A stretch of 16,664 nucleotides of DNA from assembly GCA_048939265.1 (NCBI GenBank), contig JBHLPQ010000077.1:1-16664 (forward strand), given 5' to 3'. The DNA is from Hodarchaeum sp048939265. Lineage in GTDB: Archaea; Asgardarchaeota; Heimdallarchaeia; Hodarchaeales; Hodarchaeaceae. Both the position numbers and the translations under genes were made by a program. The notes beneath the pieces were generated by a model. That model saw only the letters and a list, made by a program, of their open reading frames with translations, made no database searches and was not told the origin of the DNA. This document shows, one piece after another, positions 1 to 7,455 of this stretch (the stretch's first letter is position 1; each line of letters starts with the position of its first letter).

Positions 1-437
1 AAGTGAATTGTTTTTGGTTTCAATTTCAGTATTGATTTTATGTAAGGGATTAAAAGTTCACGATCAATCCTTAATTCCCTTCTCGTATGTAAGGTAGAAA
101 AAATATCTCTTAATATGCCATCTCGACATATTATCACTGGATCATTATTTTTTAGAGAATAGAATGTGGTAAGTTGATTGTAGGCGTCGATATGAAACTC
201 TCTTCCTTTTAATGCATCATAATCTTTGACTAAATGATTTTGAATTGTAGTAACCATTTTTTTTGAGAGACTCGCTCTATTCAAGATATTTCTTAGCTTG
301 TTATTCAGGATATAGTGGTTTGCAACAAAAGTGAGAGCACTTTTTTTCGGGTAATTCTGATCTAATAAATAAATCAAATCACAGTATGCCTTGTTTAGAG
401 TTAATATGACTTGATTAGAGGGATCAGTGGAAAATAT
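1..437 (-). CDS. DUF434/DUF5616-like conserved archaeal protein, partial (C-terminus outside window)
   Basis: The minus strand is open from base 437 to the window edge (145 codons) and reads as a conserved archaeal protein of unknown function (COG2454-like). The N-terminal part has the DUF434 pattern: DLIYLL at about residues 20-25, then NYPKKSALTFVANHY at 28-42. The C-terminal part has HIDAYN (82-87) and CRDGILRDI (104-112), which fit the DUF5616 pattern as I remember it. The frame begins directly after the rdgB stop codon, in the same frame, so the two genes are almost certainly co-transcribed. There is no ATG, GTG or TTG before a TTG at 377-375, which already lies inside the conserved DLIYLL block. 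A GAGGTG motif sits 6 bases before an ATA at 437-435, so ATA initiation is the best-placed option. The biochemical function is unknown. Confidence 0.72.
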   Translation of the reverse strand, partial: MFSTDPSNQVILTLNKAYCDLIYLLDQNYPKKSALTFVANHYILNNKLRNILNRASLSKKMVTTIQNHLVKDYDALKGREFHIDAYNQLTTFYSLKNNDPVIICRDGILRDIFSTLHTRRELRIDRELLIPYIKSILKLKPKTIH

Positions 438-1025
438 TCAATCCACCTCAAAGTATTTTTTAAGAAAGTTAATTAGCTTCTGTGTTGCAAAAAATCGATG
501 TGAAAGGAAATTTTTCTTGGGGCCCAATTCACCATAAGTTAAGACCCCGTCACTCTTGGGAATGAAAATAGGGTCGTATCCCCATCCTGAATCTGTAATC
601 TTCTCAGAAATTATACCATGCACTCGTTCAGAAAAAGTTTCAATTCGATCTTCAATTTTTAATGCAATGGTAGATTGAAAATATGCTTCTCGGTTTTTAA
701 ATCCCTCCATCAAAGTTAGAATCCCCTTTAAACCAAGTGTTTTGAAGATATAGGCTGAATATGGACCTGGAAATCCCTGTAATTGCGTAATAAAAAGGCC
801 AGAATCTTCTACAAAAATACAGTCATGATCAGTTATTTCAGCACACTTCTTCAAGGAAAATATCGCAATCTCTTCTAAATTTGATGACTGAATTTCTACT
901 AAGTTTATCTGTAGTAATTTCAGTTGAATTGATGTATATTGCATAAATATCGCATTAATCTCGTCGTATTTATGTAGGTTACTTGTAACAAAGAATATTT
1001 CTATACTTCTGGTCGAATTAAGCAT
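438..1025 (-). CDS. rdgB: XTP/dITP pyrophosphatase (RdgB/HAM1 family)
   Basis: This cytosolic house-cleaning enzyme hydrolyses non-canonical purine triphosphates (XTP, dITP, ITP) to monophosphate and pyrophosphate, keeping them out of DNA and RNA. All family signatures are visible in the 195 residues: the nucleotide-binding TSNLHKYDE near the N-terminus (14-22), VEDSGL with the catalytic acidic residues (72-77), GFPGPYSAY (84-92), GWGYDPIF (147-154) and SHR close to the C-terminus (175-177). The length is normal for the family. The start is ATG at 1025, leaving about 11 residues before the first beta strand. It is divergent from rps15, with 138 bases between the two starts, and is followed without a gap by the DUF434-like gene. 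Its TGA stop separates two frames that are otherwise continuous. Confidence 0.95.
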   Translation of the reverse strand: MLNSTRSIEIFFVTSNLHKYDEINAIFMQYTSIQLKLLQINLVEIQSSNLEEIAIFSLKKCAEITDHDCIFVEDSGLFITQLQGFPGPYSAYIFKTLGLKGILTLMEGFKNREAYFQSTIALKIEDRIETFSERVHGIISEKITDSGWGYDPIFIPKSDGVLTYGELGPKKNFLSHRFFATQKLINFLKKYFEVD

Positions 1026-1163
1026 AAAAGTCTATGTTTCTGAACGATGAAATAAGATTTATGAATCATACAAATTCTCCGTTAAATGATTGCTATTAGA
1101 AGTTAAACTGTTAATTACTTTGTAAAGTAGGCTTATGAGTCTTTACTGTCGGTGAAGTGGTAA

Positions 1164-1622
1164 ATGGCAAGGATGCACGCAAGAAGAAAAGGGAAAAGCG
1201 GATCTACCCGACCAATTTGGAGGAAGACCCCAGAATGGGTTTCCTATTCATCCGAAGAAATTGAAAATCTAGTTATAGAAAAAGCTAAAGAGGGCTTAGG
1301 ATCCGCGCAGATCGGATTAATTCTCAGAGATTCCTATGCCATACCAAGTGTCAAGAAGATAACTGGGAATTCAATCACAAAAATCATGCATAATAATGAC
1401 CTAGGGCCAAAAATGCCAGAGGACTTCCTGAATCTCGTTCGTCAGGCGTCGAACCTACGCAAACATTTAGATAGCGGGAATAAGAAGGATAAGCACTCAA
1501 GACGTGGCCTCCAACTTGTAGAGTCTAAGATAAGACGACTGGTAAAATATTATCGGAAAAAAGGCGTATTTGAACCCGACTTCAAGTATGAGCCATCTAA
1601 CGCAACACTCTATTTAAGATAA
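1164..1622 (+). CDS. rps15: 30S ribosomal protein S15 (uS15), archaeal type
   Basis: S15 is a primary 16S rRNA binding protein of the small-subunit platform. The 152 residues match the long archaeal/eukaryotic form, with the basic N-terminal extension MARMHARRKGKSGS, the conserved block around GSAQIGLILRDSYAIPSV (46-63) and the helix around ESKIRRLVKYYRKKG (120-134). The bacterial form is much shorter, so this gene alone argues for an archaeon. The ATG at 1164 is preceded by GGTG about ten bases upstream. It is the first gene of a plus-strand series with the coiled-coil gene, the DHH gene and pcc1, and is divergent from rdgB. This neighbourhood resembles a recurrent archaeal cluster linking rps15, DHH phosphoesterase, pcc1 and rps3ae. 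Confidence 0.97.
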   Translation: MARMHARRKGKSGSTRPIWRKTPEWVSYSSEEIENLVIEKAKEGLGSAQIGLILRDSYAIPSVKKITGNSITKIMHNNDLGPKMPEDFLNLVRQASNLRKHLDSGNKKDKHSRRGLQLVESKIRRLVKYYRKKGVFEPDFKYEPSNATLYLR

Positions 1623-1662
1623 TTAATTTCTGTCTTTCAAAATGATTATCATTATTATCTAG

Positions 1663-2661
1663 TTGATTACAAATAGTGATCTTTGGTTACGGAATATAGA
1701 CATCAAAAAGCAGTTCATACTATCAATCAATGAAAAAAGAATCGAAGGTTCTCCCTTGTCAGAACAGGATATCGAATCACTTCTTCTCAAGATCTCAAAT
1801 ATGGAGGCAATGGCTCGAGACATCAAACAAAAAAGGGAGGGATTCAATCGCAAAGTTACCTCAATAGCGAATAAACGGAATTTATTAAACGAGCAAGTTA
1901 AAGAGCTTATTAAAACTGCTAAAGAGGAACGTGAAAAACGGGACAATTGCAATGAAACAATAGCAAAAATAAAGGAAAAAAAATTATTGTTATTGAAAGA
2001 AGTTGAAGGATTTGAGGAACAGGCTAAGAGATTGGATCAACAATTAAATGGAATTCAAGAGAAAAAAGTCCAACCAAAAAGACGATCGGATCTATCAGCT
2101 AGGAAAATTCGTCGTAGCATTCAAGAATTAGAATGGAAAATCCAAACAACCTCTAATCTCTCGATTGCAGAAGAGAGAGATATTGTTGAAAAAATTGCCA
2201 GACTTGAACAGAAATTTCGTGAAGTTCATGAAACTGATGTCGTAGCTCGTGATCTTAAGACTATTCTAAGTCGAATAAATGTATTAAAAGCTCGGTTTAG
2301 AGGACTTGAGAATGAACTTCGCTCTCAAGCACGTGAAAGTAGATTCCACCATAAAACAATGATTCAAGCATTCAAAAATGCTGATATTCTACGGAAACAA
2401 GCAGATGAGCTTCATGCGCAATTTCTAGAATCAAAAGAACAAGCAAATTCAATTCATAATGACTATTTAAACTATATTCGGGAGATAAGCCATCTCCGTC
2501 AGGAAATTAATAAGAATAAGCAAAAATTTCGTGCTGCGCAAGATGCACAACGTCGTGAGAAGATTGAGGAAAAAACTGAAGATGCAAAGAAAAAATTCGA
2601 GGAGGGCCGAAAATTATCCTTTGAAGAATTTCGTACATTAATTGATAAAGGACTAATATAA
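1663..2661 (+). CDS. Archaeal coiled-coil protein (COG1340-like)
   Basis: This 332-residue protein is almost entirely predicted coiled coil: long runs rich in K, E, Q and R with heptad-spaced leucines and isoleucines from about residue 35 to 320, and no membrane segment or catalytic motif. The central segment ARKIRRSIQELEWKIQTT, followed by an EERDIVEKIARLE stretch, is typical of the uncharacterised archaeal coiled-coil family COG1340, whose function is not known to me. The start is TTG at 1663. An in-frame TAG lies immediately upstream, so no longer start exists, and the next candidate is a TTG about 31 codons in. No clear ribosome binding site is visible. It sits 40 bases after rps15, so co-transcription is likely. 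A structural or scaffold role is a guess from the fold only. Confidence 0.82.
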   Translation: MITNSDLWLRNIDIKKQFILSINEKRIEGSPLSEQDIESLLLKISNMEAMARDIKQKREGFNRKVTSIANKRNLLNEQVKELIKTAKEEREKRDNCNETIAKIKEKKLLLLKEVEGFEEQAKRLDQQLNGIQEKKVQPKRRSDLSARKIRRSIQELEWKIQTTSNLSIAEERDIVEKIARLEQKFREVHETDVVARDLKTILSRINVLKARFRGLENELRSQARESRFHHKTMIQAFKNADILRKQADELHAQFLESKEQANSIHNDYLNYIREISHLRQEINKNKQKFRAAQDAQRREKIEEKTEDAKKKFEEGRKLSFEEFRTLIDKGLI

Positions 2662-2677
2662 TTCGGTTTTAAATAAT

Positions 2678-2685
2678 TTTATATA
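2678..2685 (+). promoter_or_regulatory. TATA box, promoter for the DHH-pcc1 operon
   Basis: TTTATATA matches the archaeal TATA consensus and lies between the coiled-coil gene and the DHH gene. A start site about 25 bases downstream, near 2705-2712, would leave a leader of roughly 50 bases before the TTG start at 2764. This suggests the DHH-pcc1 pair can be transcribed independently of rps15. The call rests on sequence match and position alone. Confidence 0.55.
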
Positions 2686-2763
2686 GTAAAAGAAGATTAA
2701 AACTTGGGCGATTATTAAAGTTTTAGCTTTAGAAGTCTGATTGATATAACGGAGACAATTGTC

Positions 2764-4149
2764 TTGACAACTGAAGCCTCTTTTTTCGAGGCATGTCAAA
2801 CCATTGCTGAAAAACTACAAAATGTCAATAACAACTTACCAATCTACATTTTTTCACATCTAGATGCTGATGGACTTACTGCAGCTTCAATACTAGCCTC
2901 AGCACTTTCTCGGGAAAGGTTTAACTTTCAAGTTCGCATTCTTGATCGTCTAGAGTATCAAACTTTGAAAACCCTCAAGGATACATTACCTCGGGGAAGT
3001 ACAGTCATTTTCTCAGATATAGGAACTGGAGTTGCTGACGCTTTTTTGCAATGGAAAGAATCACACGAAATTTTCATTTTAGATCATCATCTCCCGACAT
3101 CAAACATCAAACTCTCAGGAAACTTTCATATTCTTAATCCCCACTTCTACTCAATTGATGGGACATCGGAGATAAGTGGTGCTGGTATAGCTTATTTCGT
3201 TTCAATCCAAATAAATGAACGAAATAGAAAATTAGCTCCATTAGCCCTTATTGGAGCTCTTGGTGACCGTCAGGATCAGGGGGAACAGTCATCTGTAATA
3301 GGACTCAATAAGCTTATTGTAGAAGATGCAAAAAGGTTAAGATTGGTATCTGATGCTGTTTCTGTTTGGTTCTTTGATAGAACTCGCTCGATTATTTCCA
3401 TATTGAGAAATACTGAGTTTTTAAGATTTGAAAACGAACTAGAGGTTAGACTTTTCCTAGATGGAATAGATATAATGTACAAAAAGGAGGATGGATTAAG
3501 GTCATTTTACGATTTAAATGAAGAGGAATGTCGCCGTCTAGCTTCAGAATTAATTGTACAATATGGTGTCGATCCTAAGGAAATATATAAAAAAGATTAC
3601 CAGCTAATCAAAGAACAAATTAGTTTTCTAAAAGATGCAAGAGTGTTTGCTTCGAATTTAAATGCTTGTGGGAGAATCCAACAACCAGATGTTGGAATAT
3701 CGTTATGTTTAGGGGATCGACAAACAGCTTTACGTGATCTACAATTAATCAAAAAAGAATATTCAAAACGAATTGCGGAAAACATGAGCTGGGCTAATGA
3801 AAATTTGCAGGAATTAGAAGCAATTCATCTCTTAGATGGAAAAGAATCAATAGATGAAAGAATGATCGGTACTATTGTTTCTATGTTGAGTACGAGGAAA
3901 GATATTAATCCTAAACCTTTATTGGGTTATACTCAGACACAATCAGGGAAAATTAAAGTAAGTATGAGACTACCTCCTTTCCAAGATCTCCAAATTGATC
4001 TTAGTCGCCTATTACATCAAGTTGTCAAAGAAGTTGAACCACAATCAGAAGTAGGAGGACATGCTGTTGCTGCGGGAGCTGTAATTTCTAAGAGTTTTTT
4101 ACCTGATTTTATAGATCGAGTAAACCAGTTACTTTTAAAAGGTATGTGA
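2764..4149 (+). CDS. RecJ-like DHH/DHHA1 phosphoesterase (archaeal RecJ/GAN type)
   Basis: This is a predicted Mn/Mg-dependent single-strand nuclease or phosphoesterase of the archaeal RecJ-like group, relatives of which act in replication and repair with the CMG-type helicase (GAN) or in RNA decay. Metal-binding motifs are intact: SHLDADG (31-37), an aspartate in FSDIGTG (D85) and DHH at 107-109, followed by DGTSEISGAG (132-141). The C-terminal DHHA1 substrate-binding motif GGHAVAAG is at about 431-438. The 461 residues match full-length archaeal RecJ-like proteins. The start is TTG at 2764 with GGAG nine bases upstream. The stop is three bases before pcc1, so the two are an operon. Sequence alone does not decide between exonuclease (DNA or RNA) and oligonucleotide phosphodiesterase activity. 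Confidence 0.9.
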   Translation: MTTEASFFEACQTIAEKLQNVNNNLPIYIFSHLDADGLTAASILASALSRERFNFQVRILDRLEYQTLKTLKDTLPRGSTVIFSDIGTGVADAFLQWKESHEIFILDHHLPTSNIKLSGNFHILNPHFYSIDGTSEISGAGIAYFVSIQINERNRKLAPLALIGALGDRQDQGEQSSVIGLNKLIVEDAKRLRLVSDAVSVWFFDRTRSIISILRNTEFLRFENELEVRLFLDGIDIMYKKEDGLRSFYDLNEEECRRLASELIVQYGVDPKEIYKKDYQLIKEQISFLKDARVFASNLNACGRIQQPDVGISLCLGDRQTALRDLQLIKKEYSKRIAENMSWANENLQELEAIHLLDGKESIDERMIGTIVSMLSTRKDINPKPLLGYTQTQSGKIKVSMRLPPFQDLQIDLSRLLHQVVKEVEPQSEVGGHAVAAGAVISKSFLPDFIDRVNQLLLKGM

Positions 4150-4152
4150 AAG

Positions 4153-4422
4153 TTGCCTATCAAGAATATAAAAGCATTTTTAACAATAGAAACTGAATCC
4201 AATAAACTAGCTGAAATTATTCATACAGCTATGGATCCAGATAACCTCACAGTACCACCAATGACAATTCATTCAGTTAATGCTTCAAACAAAGTAGAAT
4301 ACAAATTTAACAATATAGTAAGTGTGGATACCTTGTTAGCTATATTGATGGACTTGTTAACCACATTCCAAGTAACAGAAAAAGCTATTTCTTCCATTTC
4401 TCTAGAAACAAGTAAGCAATAG
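4153..4422 (+). CDS. pcc1: KEOPS complex subunit Pcc1
   Basis: This is the small dimerisation subunit of KEOPS, which makes t6A at position 37 of ANN-decoding tRNAs together with Kae1, Bud32 and Cgi121. The 89-residue length and arrangement fit the CTAG/Pcc1 family: an N-terminal strand AFLTIET, a helix around KLAEIIHTAMDPDN, two strands near MTIHSVN and VEYKFNN, and a C-terminal helix VDTLLAILMDLLTTFQVTEK. The start is TTG at 4153, three bases after the stop of the DHH gene, with AAGGT inside the end of that gene as a likely binding site, so translational coupling is expected. It ends with TAG, 16 bases before the convergent end of rps3ae. The other KEOPS genes are not in the window. Confidence 0.85.
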   Translation: MPIKNIKAFLTIETESNKLAEIIHTAMDPDNLTVPPMTIHSVNASNKVEYKFNNIVSVDTLLAILMDLLTTFQVTEKAISSISLETSKQ

Positions 4423-4438
4423 TTTTATTTGCGGTTAC

Positions 4439-5044
4439 TTAGTTAGTTATTGCTTTCAAGATTTTAGTCTTTTGTATTTCTACCCCTTTTAAAGGATAGA
4501 TTGATTTACATTGGAAATATACAAGGGAAGACAGCTTCCCTCCAGTGGCTTCACGAATGAATTCTTCACTATTGAGTTCACCTGCACGCTCAGCAACTAC
4601 ATCAAGCATTTTGCGTCTAATTGCATCCTTTTTACTTGTCTTTGAGCGAGATGTTGTGAAACCTGTGACTGTAATTCTAAAAGGAACTCCATCTTTAGTT
4701 CTCACGGTACTTACGCTATCTATTCTGGTTCGACGACGTCTAACGAGAAATCTTAGGTAATCTCTCGCAAAAGAATGCCCTTTGAATCTAGTCAGTGCTT
4801 TTTCCCCCAAAACCTCAGTGATTTGAAACTCTAATTTCACATGCATCTTTGAGTAGTCGTTGTTAATATCAGATAGCGAAACTTCAATTACACGTCCAAT
4901 CAATTTATTAGGATCATCTGCAATAGTTTCCCCTATAACTTTTTCTTCCCCCTCTAGGAAGCTAGATGGGGAATAAATTTGATATAATTGCTTTGCAGAC
5001 CACTTGTCTACCATTCGACGTGACGATCTTGACCGATGGCTCAA
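4439..5044 (-). CDS. rps3ae: 30S ribosomal protein S3Ae (eS1)
   Basis: eS1 is a small-subunit protein found only in archaea and eukaryotes. The 201 residues show the family pattern: basic N-terminus, KWSAKQLYQIYSPSSF (14-29), a long central region with a basic RRRRTRIDSVSTVRTKDG stretch, and the conserved EEFIREATGGKLSSLVYFQC segment near the C-terminus, followed by IYPLKGVEIQKTKIL. The start is TTG at 5044: an in-frame TGA lies directly upstream and AAGGAG precedes it by about ten bases. It converges on pcc1. A small membrane-protein gene lies 86 bases upstream on the same strand and may share its transcript. Confidence 0.95.
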   Translation of the reverse strand: MSHRSRSSRRMVDKWSAKQLYQIYSPSSFLEGEEKVIGETIADDPNKLIGRVIEVSLSDINNDYSKMHVKLEFQITEVLGEKALTRFKGHSFARDYLRFLVRRRRTRIDSVSTVRTKDGVPFRITVTGFTTSRSKTSKKDAIRRKMLDVVAERAGELNSEEFIREATGGKLSSLVYFQCKSIYPLKGVEIQKTKILKAITN

Positions 5045-5130
5045 TCAACATTAGCTCCTTACTTTTTACAGTCAGAAATATACAATAAGCCGAGATTAAG
5101 AGTTGTCTTTAAGAGTTCTGTTTTTAAAAG

Positions 5131-5265
5131 TTAAAATTCCATTTCCTTATCGAGATCTTCTTCTTCTTCATTATGAAAAAGCAGATATGCTAATATCAAA
5201 AGAAGAGCTAGTATAACCACTGCACTAGCAATGAACCTTGCATAATACCAATTTATGAACGCCAA
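5131..5265 (-). CDS. Small single-span membrane protein, 44 residues (unrecognised)
   Basis: This short gene reads MAFINWYYARFIASAVVI, a hydrophobic stretch of about 20 residues (11-30, rich in A, V, L and I), then HNEEEEDLDKEMEF. That gives one transmembrane helix with a strongly acidic C-terminal tail. The TTG start at 5265 has GGAG eight bases upstream and an in-frame TGA two codons before it, so the start is well fixed. A TATATATA element about 65 bases upstream would give a leader of roughly 40 bases. It ends with TAA at 5131, 86 bases before rps3ae. The topology could fit a small membrane adaptor or a subunit like those of secretion or ion-transport complexes, but I do not recognise the family. 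That it is coding is supported by the binding site, the clean membrane segment and the charge asymmetry. Confidence 0.65.
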   Translation of the reverse strand: MAFINWYYARFIASAVVILALLLILAYLLFHNEEEEDLDKEMEF

Positions 5266-5325
5266 AAATCAATCTCCACTGCTTATCTCATCAAATATTC
5301 TCAAATAATGCTTTTAACCTAGAAG

Positions 5326-5333
5326 ATATATAT
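5326..5333 (-). promoter_or_regulatory. TATA box upstream of the 44-residue membrane protein
   Basis: TATATATA on the minus strand lies 61-68 bases before the TTG start at 5265. A transcription start near 5304 would give a leader of about 40 bases that includes the GGAG ribosome binding site. It may also serve rps3ae downstream, since no clear terminator separates the two genes. Confidence 0.45.
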
Positions 5334-5418
5334 ACTATATTCAAACTCAACTAGCAATCACAAACAGTATAAGAATACATCTCAATTTACTTTAAATAGT
5401 CTTTTTAAGCTAAAAAAT

Positions 5419-5428
5419 ACTTATAATT
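5419..5428 (+). promoter_or_regulatory. Possible TATA box for the 520-residue protein
   Basis: ACTTATAATT is the better-placed of two AT-rich candidates upstream of the GTG start at 5494; the other is CTTTAAATAG around 5391. It implies transcription from about 5450 and a leader of around 45 bases. In DNA this AT-rich such matches are common, so this is tentative. Confidence 0.3.
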
Positions 5429-5493
5429 AACAATCCATTCAATAGTGATGAGACCCATTCAATGAGTCTATTAGCCAAAAGGTGTAACGTGAG

Positions 5494-7056
5494 GTGGTTC
5501 ACCCAGGTCGAGAGAGTTTTAAACGTTTTATCAGAACTATTGTGGACTTAATTCAACCTTATATCGAAAAATATCCACCCTCCGATCAACTTCTATTGAG
5601 GGAGTTTCTATCAGTCCTTCAACATTATGATGAAGCTGACTATCAACGAAATAAGCTATCACAACGGTTCAGAGAATACATTGATAGACATTTCGGCACT
5701 AATCAATACTTACAAACCGCTTTTCTCTGGTTCACTGTTGCATACTTTACCAATGCAAATATGTTATTAAATATCTCAAAATTTCACGCCAATACATATT
5801 ATGAATACCTGGTAAGACATTTACGGGGGAGTTCTACCATTTCAGGGGTATTTAAACTAATAAGAGAAAATGTTTCATTAACAGATCTTGCTTGGGAGCA
5901 ATTACAATACGAAAGTGTGAAACTCATAGTTCCCCTCGCAAACAGCCAACTGCAAATTATATCCACTATTTATTCTGCTGTAATTAAAGAAGGAGTACAC
6001 ACTTTAGATTCTCGTAACCTGAAGGCACTCATTGTCAATCAGGTGGAATTTCCAAAAAGGGTAAAACTAAATGAAGAATTCACCCGTTTCTTTAATTTAA
6101 TAGATGGACAGTGGTTGTATCGTTTTTTTGCGCCAGCTTTTGGGGTAGATTGGGTAATTTTGCAAATCCAGCTACAGGAATCCACTTTCCTGGAAGATAT
6201 TATTGATTTTCAAGCCCCAACGAATACAGTTATTAGTATAAGTGATGTTTATCTTAATAGAAACTTGCCAAATAACTATATTGGGGTATTACGCGTTCCT
6301 ACTCAAGATTTTGAACAATTAAAAGGTTATCTTCAGAAATGTGAACGTCAGGAAAAAATTATCTTAAAAACCTTAGAAAAGATTACATCAAGGAGTTTTA
6401 GTTGTTCTTTAACACATTATCGGACTAATACTGGATGGTTTGAACCTAGTTCAACTAGGATGAGAAAGTTAACACAATTACTGCAAGCCCAAAATCCGAA
6501 AGAAAAGCACAGAGAGTATTCCTCTCTTTCTATTTCTCCTCCATTTAATTCCAATTGGCATTTTAGCTATCATCCTCTCCCGTTAAAAATCATTAAGCTT
6601 TTCTGTAAAGTAGCTCATGAAACCTATTCATATCAAAATCTTCCGCTAAATAATCAGAAACTCTCCTCTCTTACTAAAGTCGATGTTGGTTTACTAAAAC
6701 AGCTATATTATAACCAAGTTTTACAAATTAGATTTGTCCCATGGCGGCTGATGGATGAGTTTTCTCTTGATTTATACTGCCTTATTCTCCCCAAGATTCC
6801 AGGTTTCCAACTAGAACACTTTCTAAATTTAATTCCATATAGTGACCTTTATTTTGCAGAGGGATCAATCTATATCTGGGGTCGATTAACTCCGAAACTT
6901 GTACGATGGATCGAAAAAGACCTCCAATGGGCTGTAATCCCAGCATTGAGGGGGAAAAAACCTTTAAACCTCGTATTTAATCATTTTGACCCGAGGAAAC
7001 TTCAATGGAAGACACCACAGTTTTTAAGAATGAAAAAAAAGGAAAAGGAGGAGTAA
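5494..7056 (+). CDS. Unrecognised 520-residue protein with a possible internal duplication
   Basis: I do not recognise this protein. It is soluble in character (no signal peptide or clear membrane span), rich in aromatic residues, and ends in a basic-acidic tail KKKEKEE. Residues 1-195 look helical. Two later segments share a layout: residues 194-279 (FTRFFNLIDGQWLYRFFAP, then hydrophobic strands and a VPTQDFEQLKGYL helix) and 397-478 (LLKQLYYNQVLQIRFVPW, then LDLYCLILP strands and a LTPKLVRWIEKDL helix). Each resembles a helical part followed by an alternating strand-helix module, a little like the sensor domains of Lrp-type regulators. That is inference from pattern only. The GTG at 5494 is the first start after an in-frame TAA at 5485, with GGTG nine bases upstream. 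The gene stands alone: divergent from rps3ae and convergent with herA. Confidence 0.8.
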   Translation: MVHPGRESFKRFIRTIVDLIQPYIEKYPPSDQLLLREFLSVLQHYDEADYQRNKLSQRFREYIDRHFGTNQYLQTAFLWFTVAYFTNANMLLNISKFHANTYYEYLVRHLRGSSTISGVFKLIRENVSLTDLAWEQLQYESVKLIVPLANSQLQIISTIYSAVIKEGVHTLDSRNLKALIVNQVEFPKRVKLNEEFTRFFNLIDGQWLYRFFAPAFGVDWVILQIQLQESTFLEDIIDFQAPTNTVISISDVYLNRNLPNNYIGVLRVPTQDFEQLKGYLQKCERQEKIILKTLEKITSRSFSCSLTHYRTNTGWFEPSSTRMRKLTQLLQAQNPKEKHREYSSLSISPPFNSNWHFSYHPLPLKIIKLFCKVAHETYSYQNLPLNNQKLSSLTKVDVGLLKQLYYNQVLQIRFVPWRLMDEFSLDLYCLILPKIPGFQLEHFLNLIPYSDLYFAEGSIYIWGRLTPKLVRWIEKDLQWAVIPALRGKKPLNLVFNHFDPRKLQWKTPQFLRMKKKEKEE

Positions 7057-7192
7057 GTTTTAAATGAATGCAAATTCAATCTCTTGGTTCTTGTCCTTGT
7101 GGGGGGAGCATTGTCTTTCACCACACCCCCATTTCAATATGCTCTTATTAACACCCGAAATCATTCTAGCTTGTTTATCCTCATTTTAAACG

Positions 7193-7202
7193 TATATAAA
7201 TA
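7193..7202 (+). promoter_or_regulatory. Orphan TATA box
   Basis: TATATAAATA is one of the best TATA matches in the window but has no recognised gene behind it on the plus strand. The predicted start, near 7222-7226, falls inside the 9-bp inverted repeat immediately downstream. It could drive a small RNA ending at the T6 run at 7305-7310 or the small open frame starting at 7278. Confidence 0.4.
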
Positions 7203-7203
7203 C

Positions 7204-7233
7204 ACCTAAGAAGGTATTAGAGAATTCTTAGGT
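7204..7233. repeat. Perfect 9-bp inverted repeat with 12-base spacer
   Basis: ACCTAAGAA (7204-7212) is repeated exactly in reverse complement as TTCTTAGGT (7225-7233). It sits just after the orphan TATA box and spans the expected transcription start, which is where archaeal repressor operators often lie. It could equally form a hairpin in any RNA crossing it. Confidence 0.6.
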
Positions 7234-7277
7234 TTATTTAAAGAAAGACTAACTCTGATATACAATGTTACACACAC

Positions 7278-7439
7278 TTGATACGATATTATCTTAGCCT
7301 CACCTTTTTTAGCTATAAGTCTACTTTTAATCACATGAAAATGAAAGAGACTTATTTTACAATTGGGAGAAGTTTCACAGAGATAACTGAAAATGATGAA
7401 CCTGATAATAATTTTCTTGTCACGATATTAATCATATAG
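7278..7439 (+). CDS. Candidate small ORF, 53 residues (doubtful)
   Basis: The frame is open from 7242 to a TAG at 7437-7439, with a TTG at 7278 and ATGs at 7335 and 7341 as possible starts. From the first ATG it would make a 34-residue peptide beginning MKMKETYFTIGRSFTEI and ending in a hydrophobic NFLVTILII. The composition looks plausible for protein, but there is no ribosome binding site and no recognised family. It lies downstream of the orphan TATA box. I include it only because the region is otherwise unexplained. Confidence 0.2.
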   Translation: MIRYYLSLTFFSYKSTFNHMKMKETYFTIGRSFTEITENDEPDNNFLVTILII

Positions 7440-7455
7440 CTTCAGTTCAAGCAAC

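Noticed and set aside
1659..1952. Minus-strand 97-codon frame opposite the coiled-coil gene
   Set aside because: It is antisense to a highly biased K/E-rich coding sequence, which commonly produces long serine/leucine-rich shadow frames.
7100..7131. TGGGGG/CCCCCA hairpin as an intrinsic terminator
   Set aside because: The stem is only six pairs with a 20-base loop and no T-run follows, so it is noted in the intergenic entry but not called as a terminator.
7064..7189. 41-codon frame after the 520-residue gene, behind an AAGGAGGAG sequence
   Set aside because: The binding-site-like run is explained by the lysine/glutamate codons ending the previous gene, the spacing is long, the frame covers a GC-rich hairpin, and the composition (W, H, C, P) is unlike the neighbours.
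7385..7412. Box C/D-like guide RNA (CTGA, then ATGATGA, then CTGA)
   Set aside because: The second CTGA is only two bases after the ATGATGA, leaving no room for a guide, and no outer C and D boxes are found at proper spacing.
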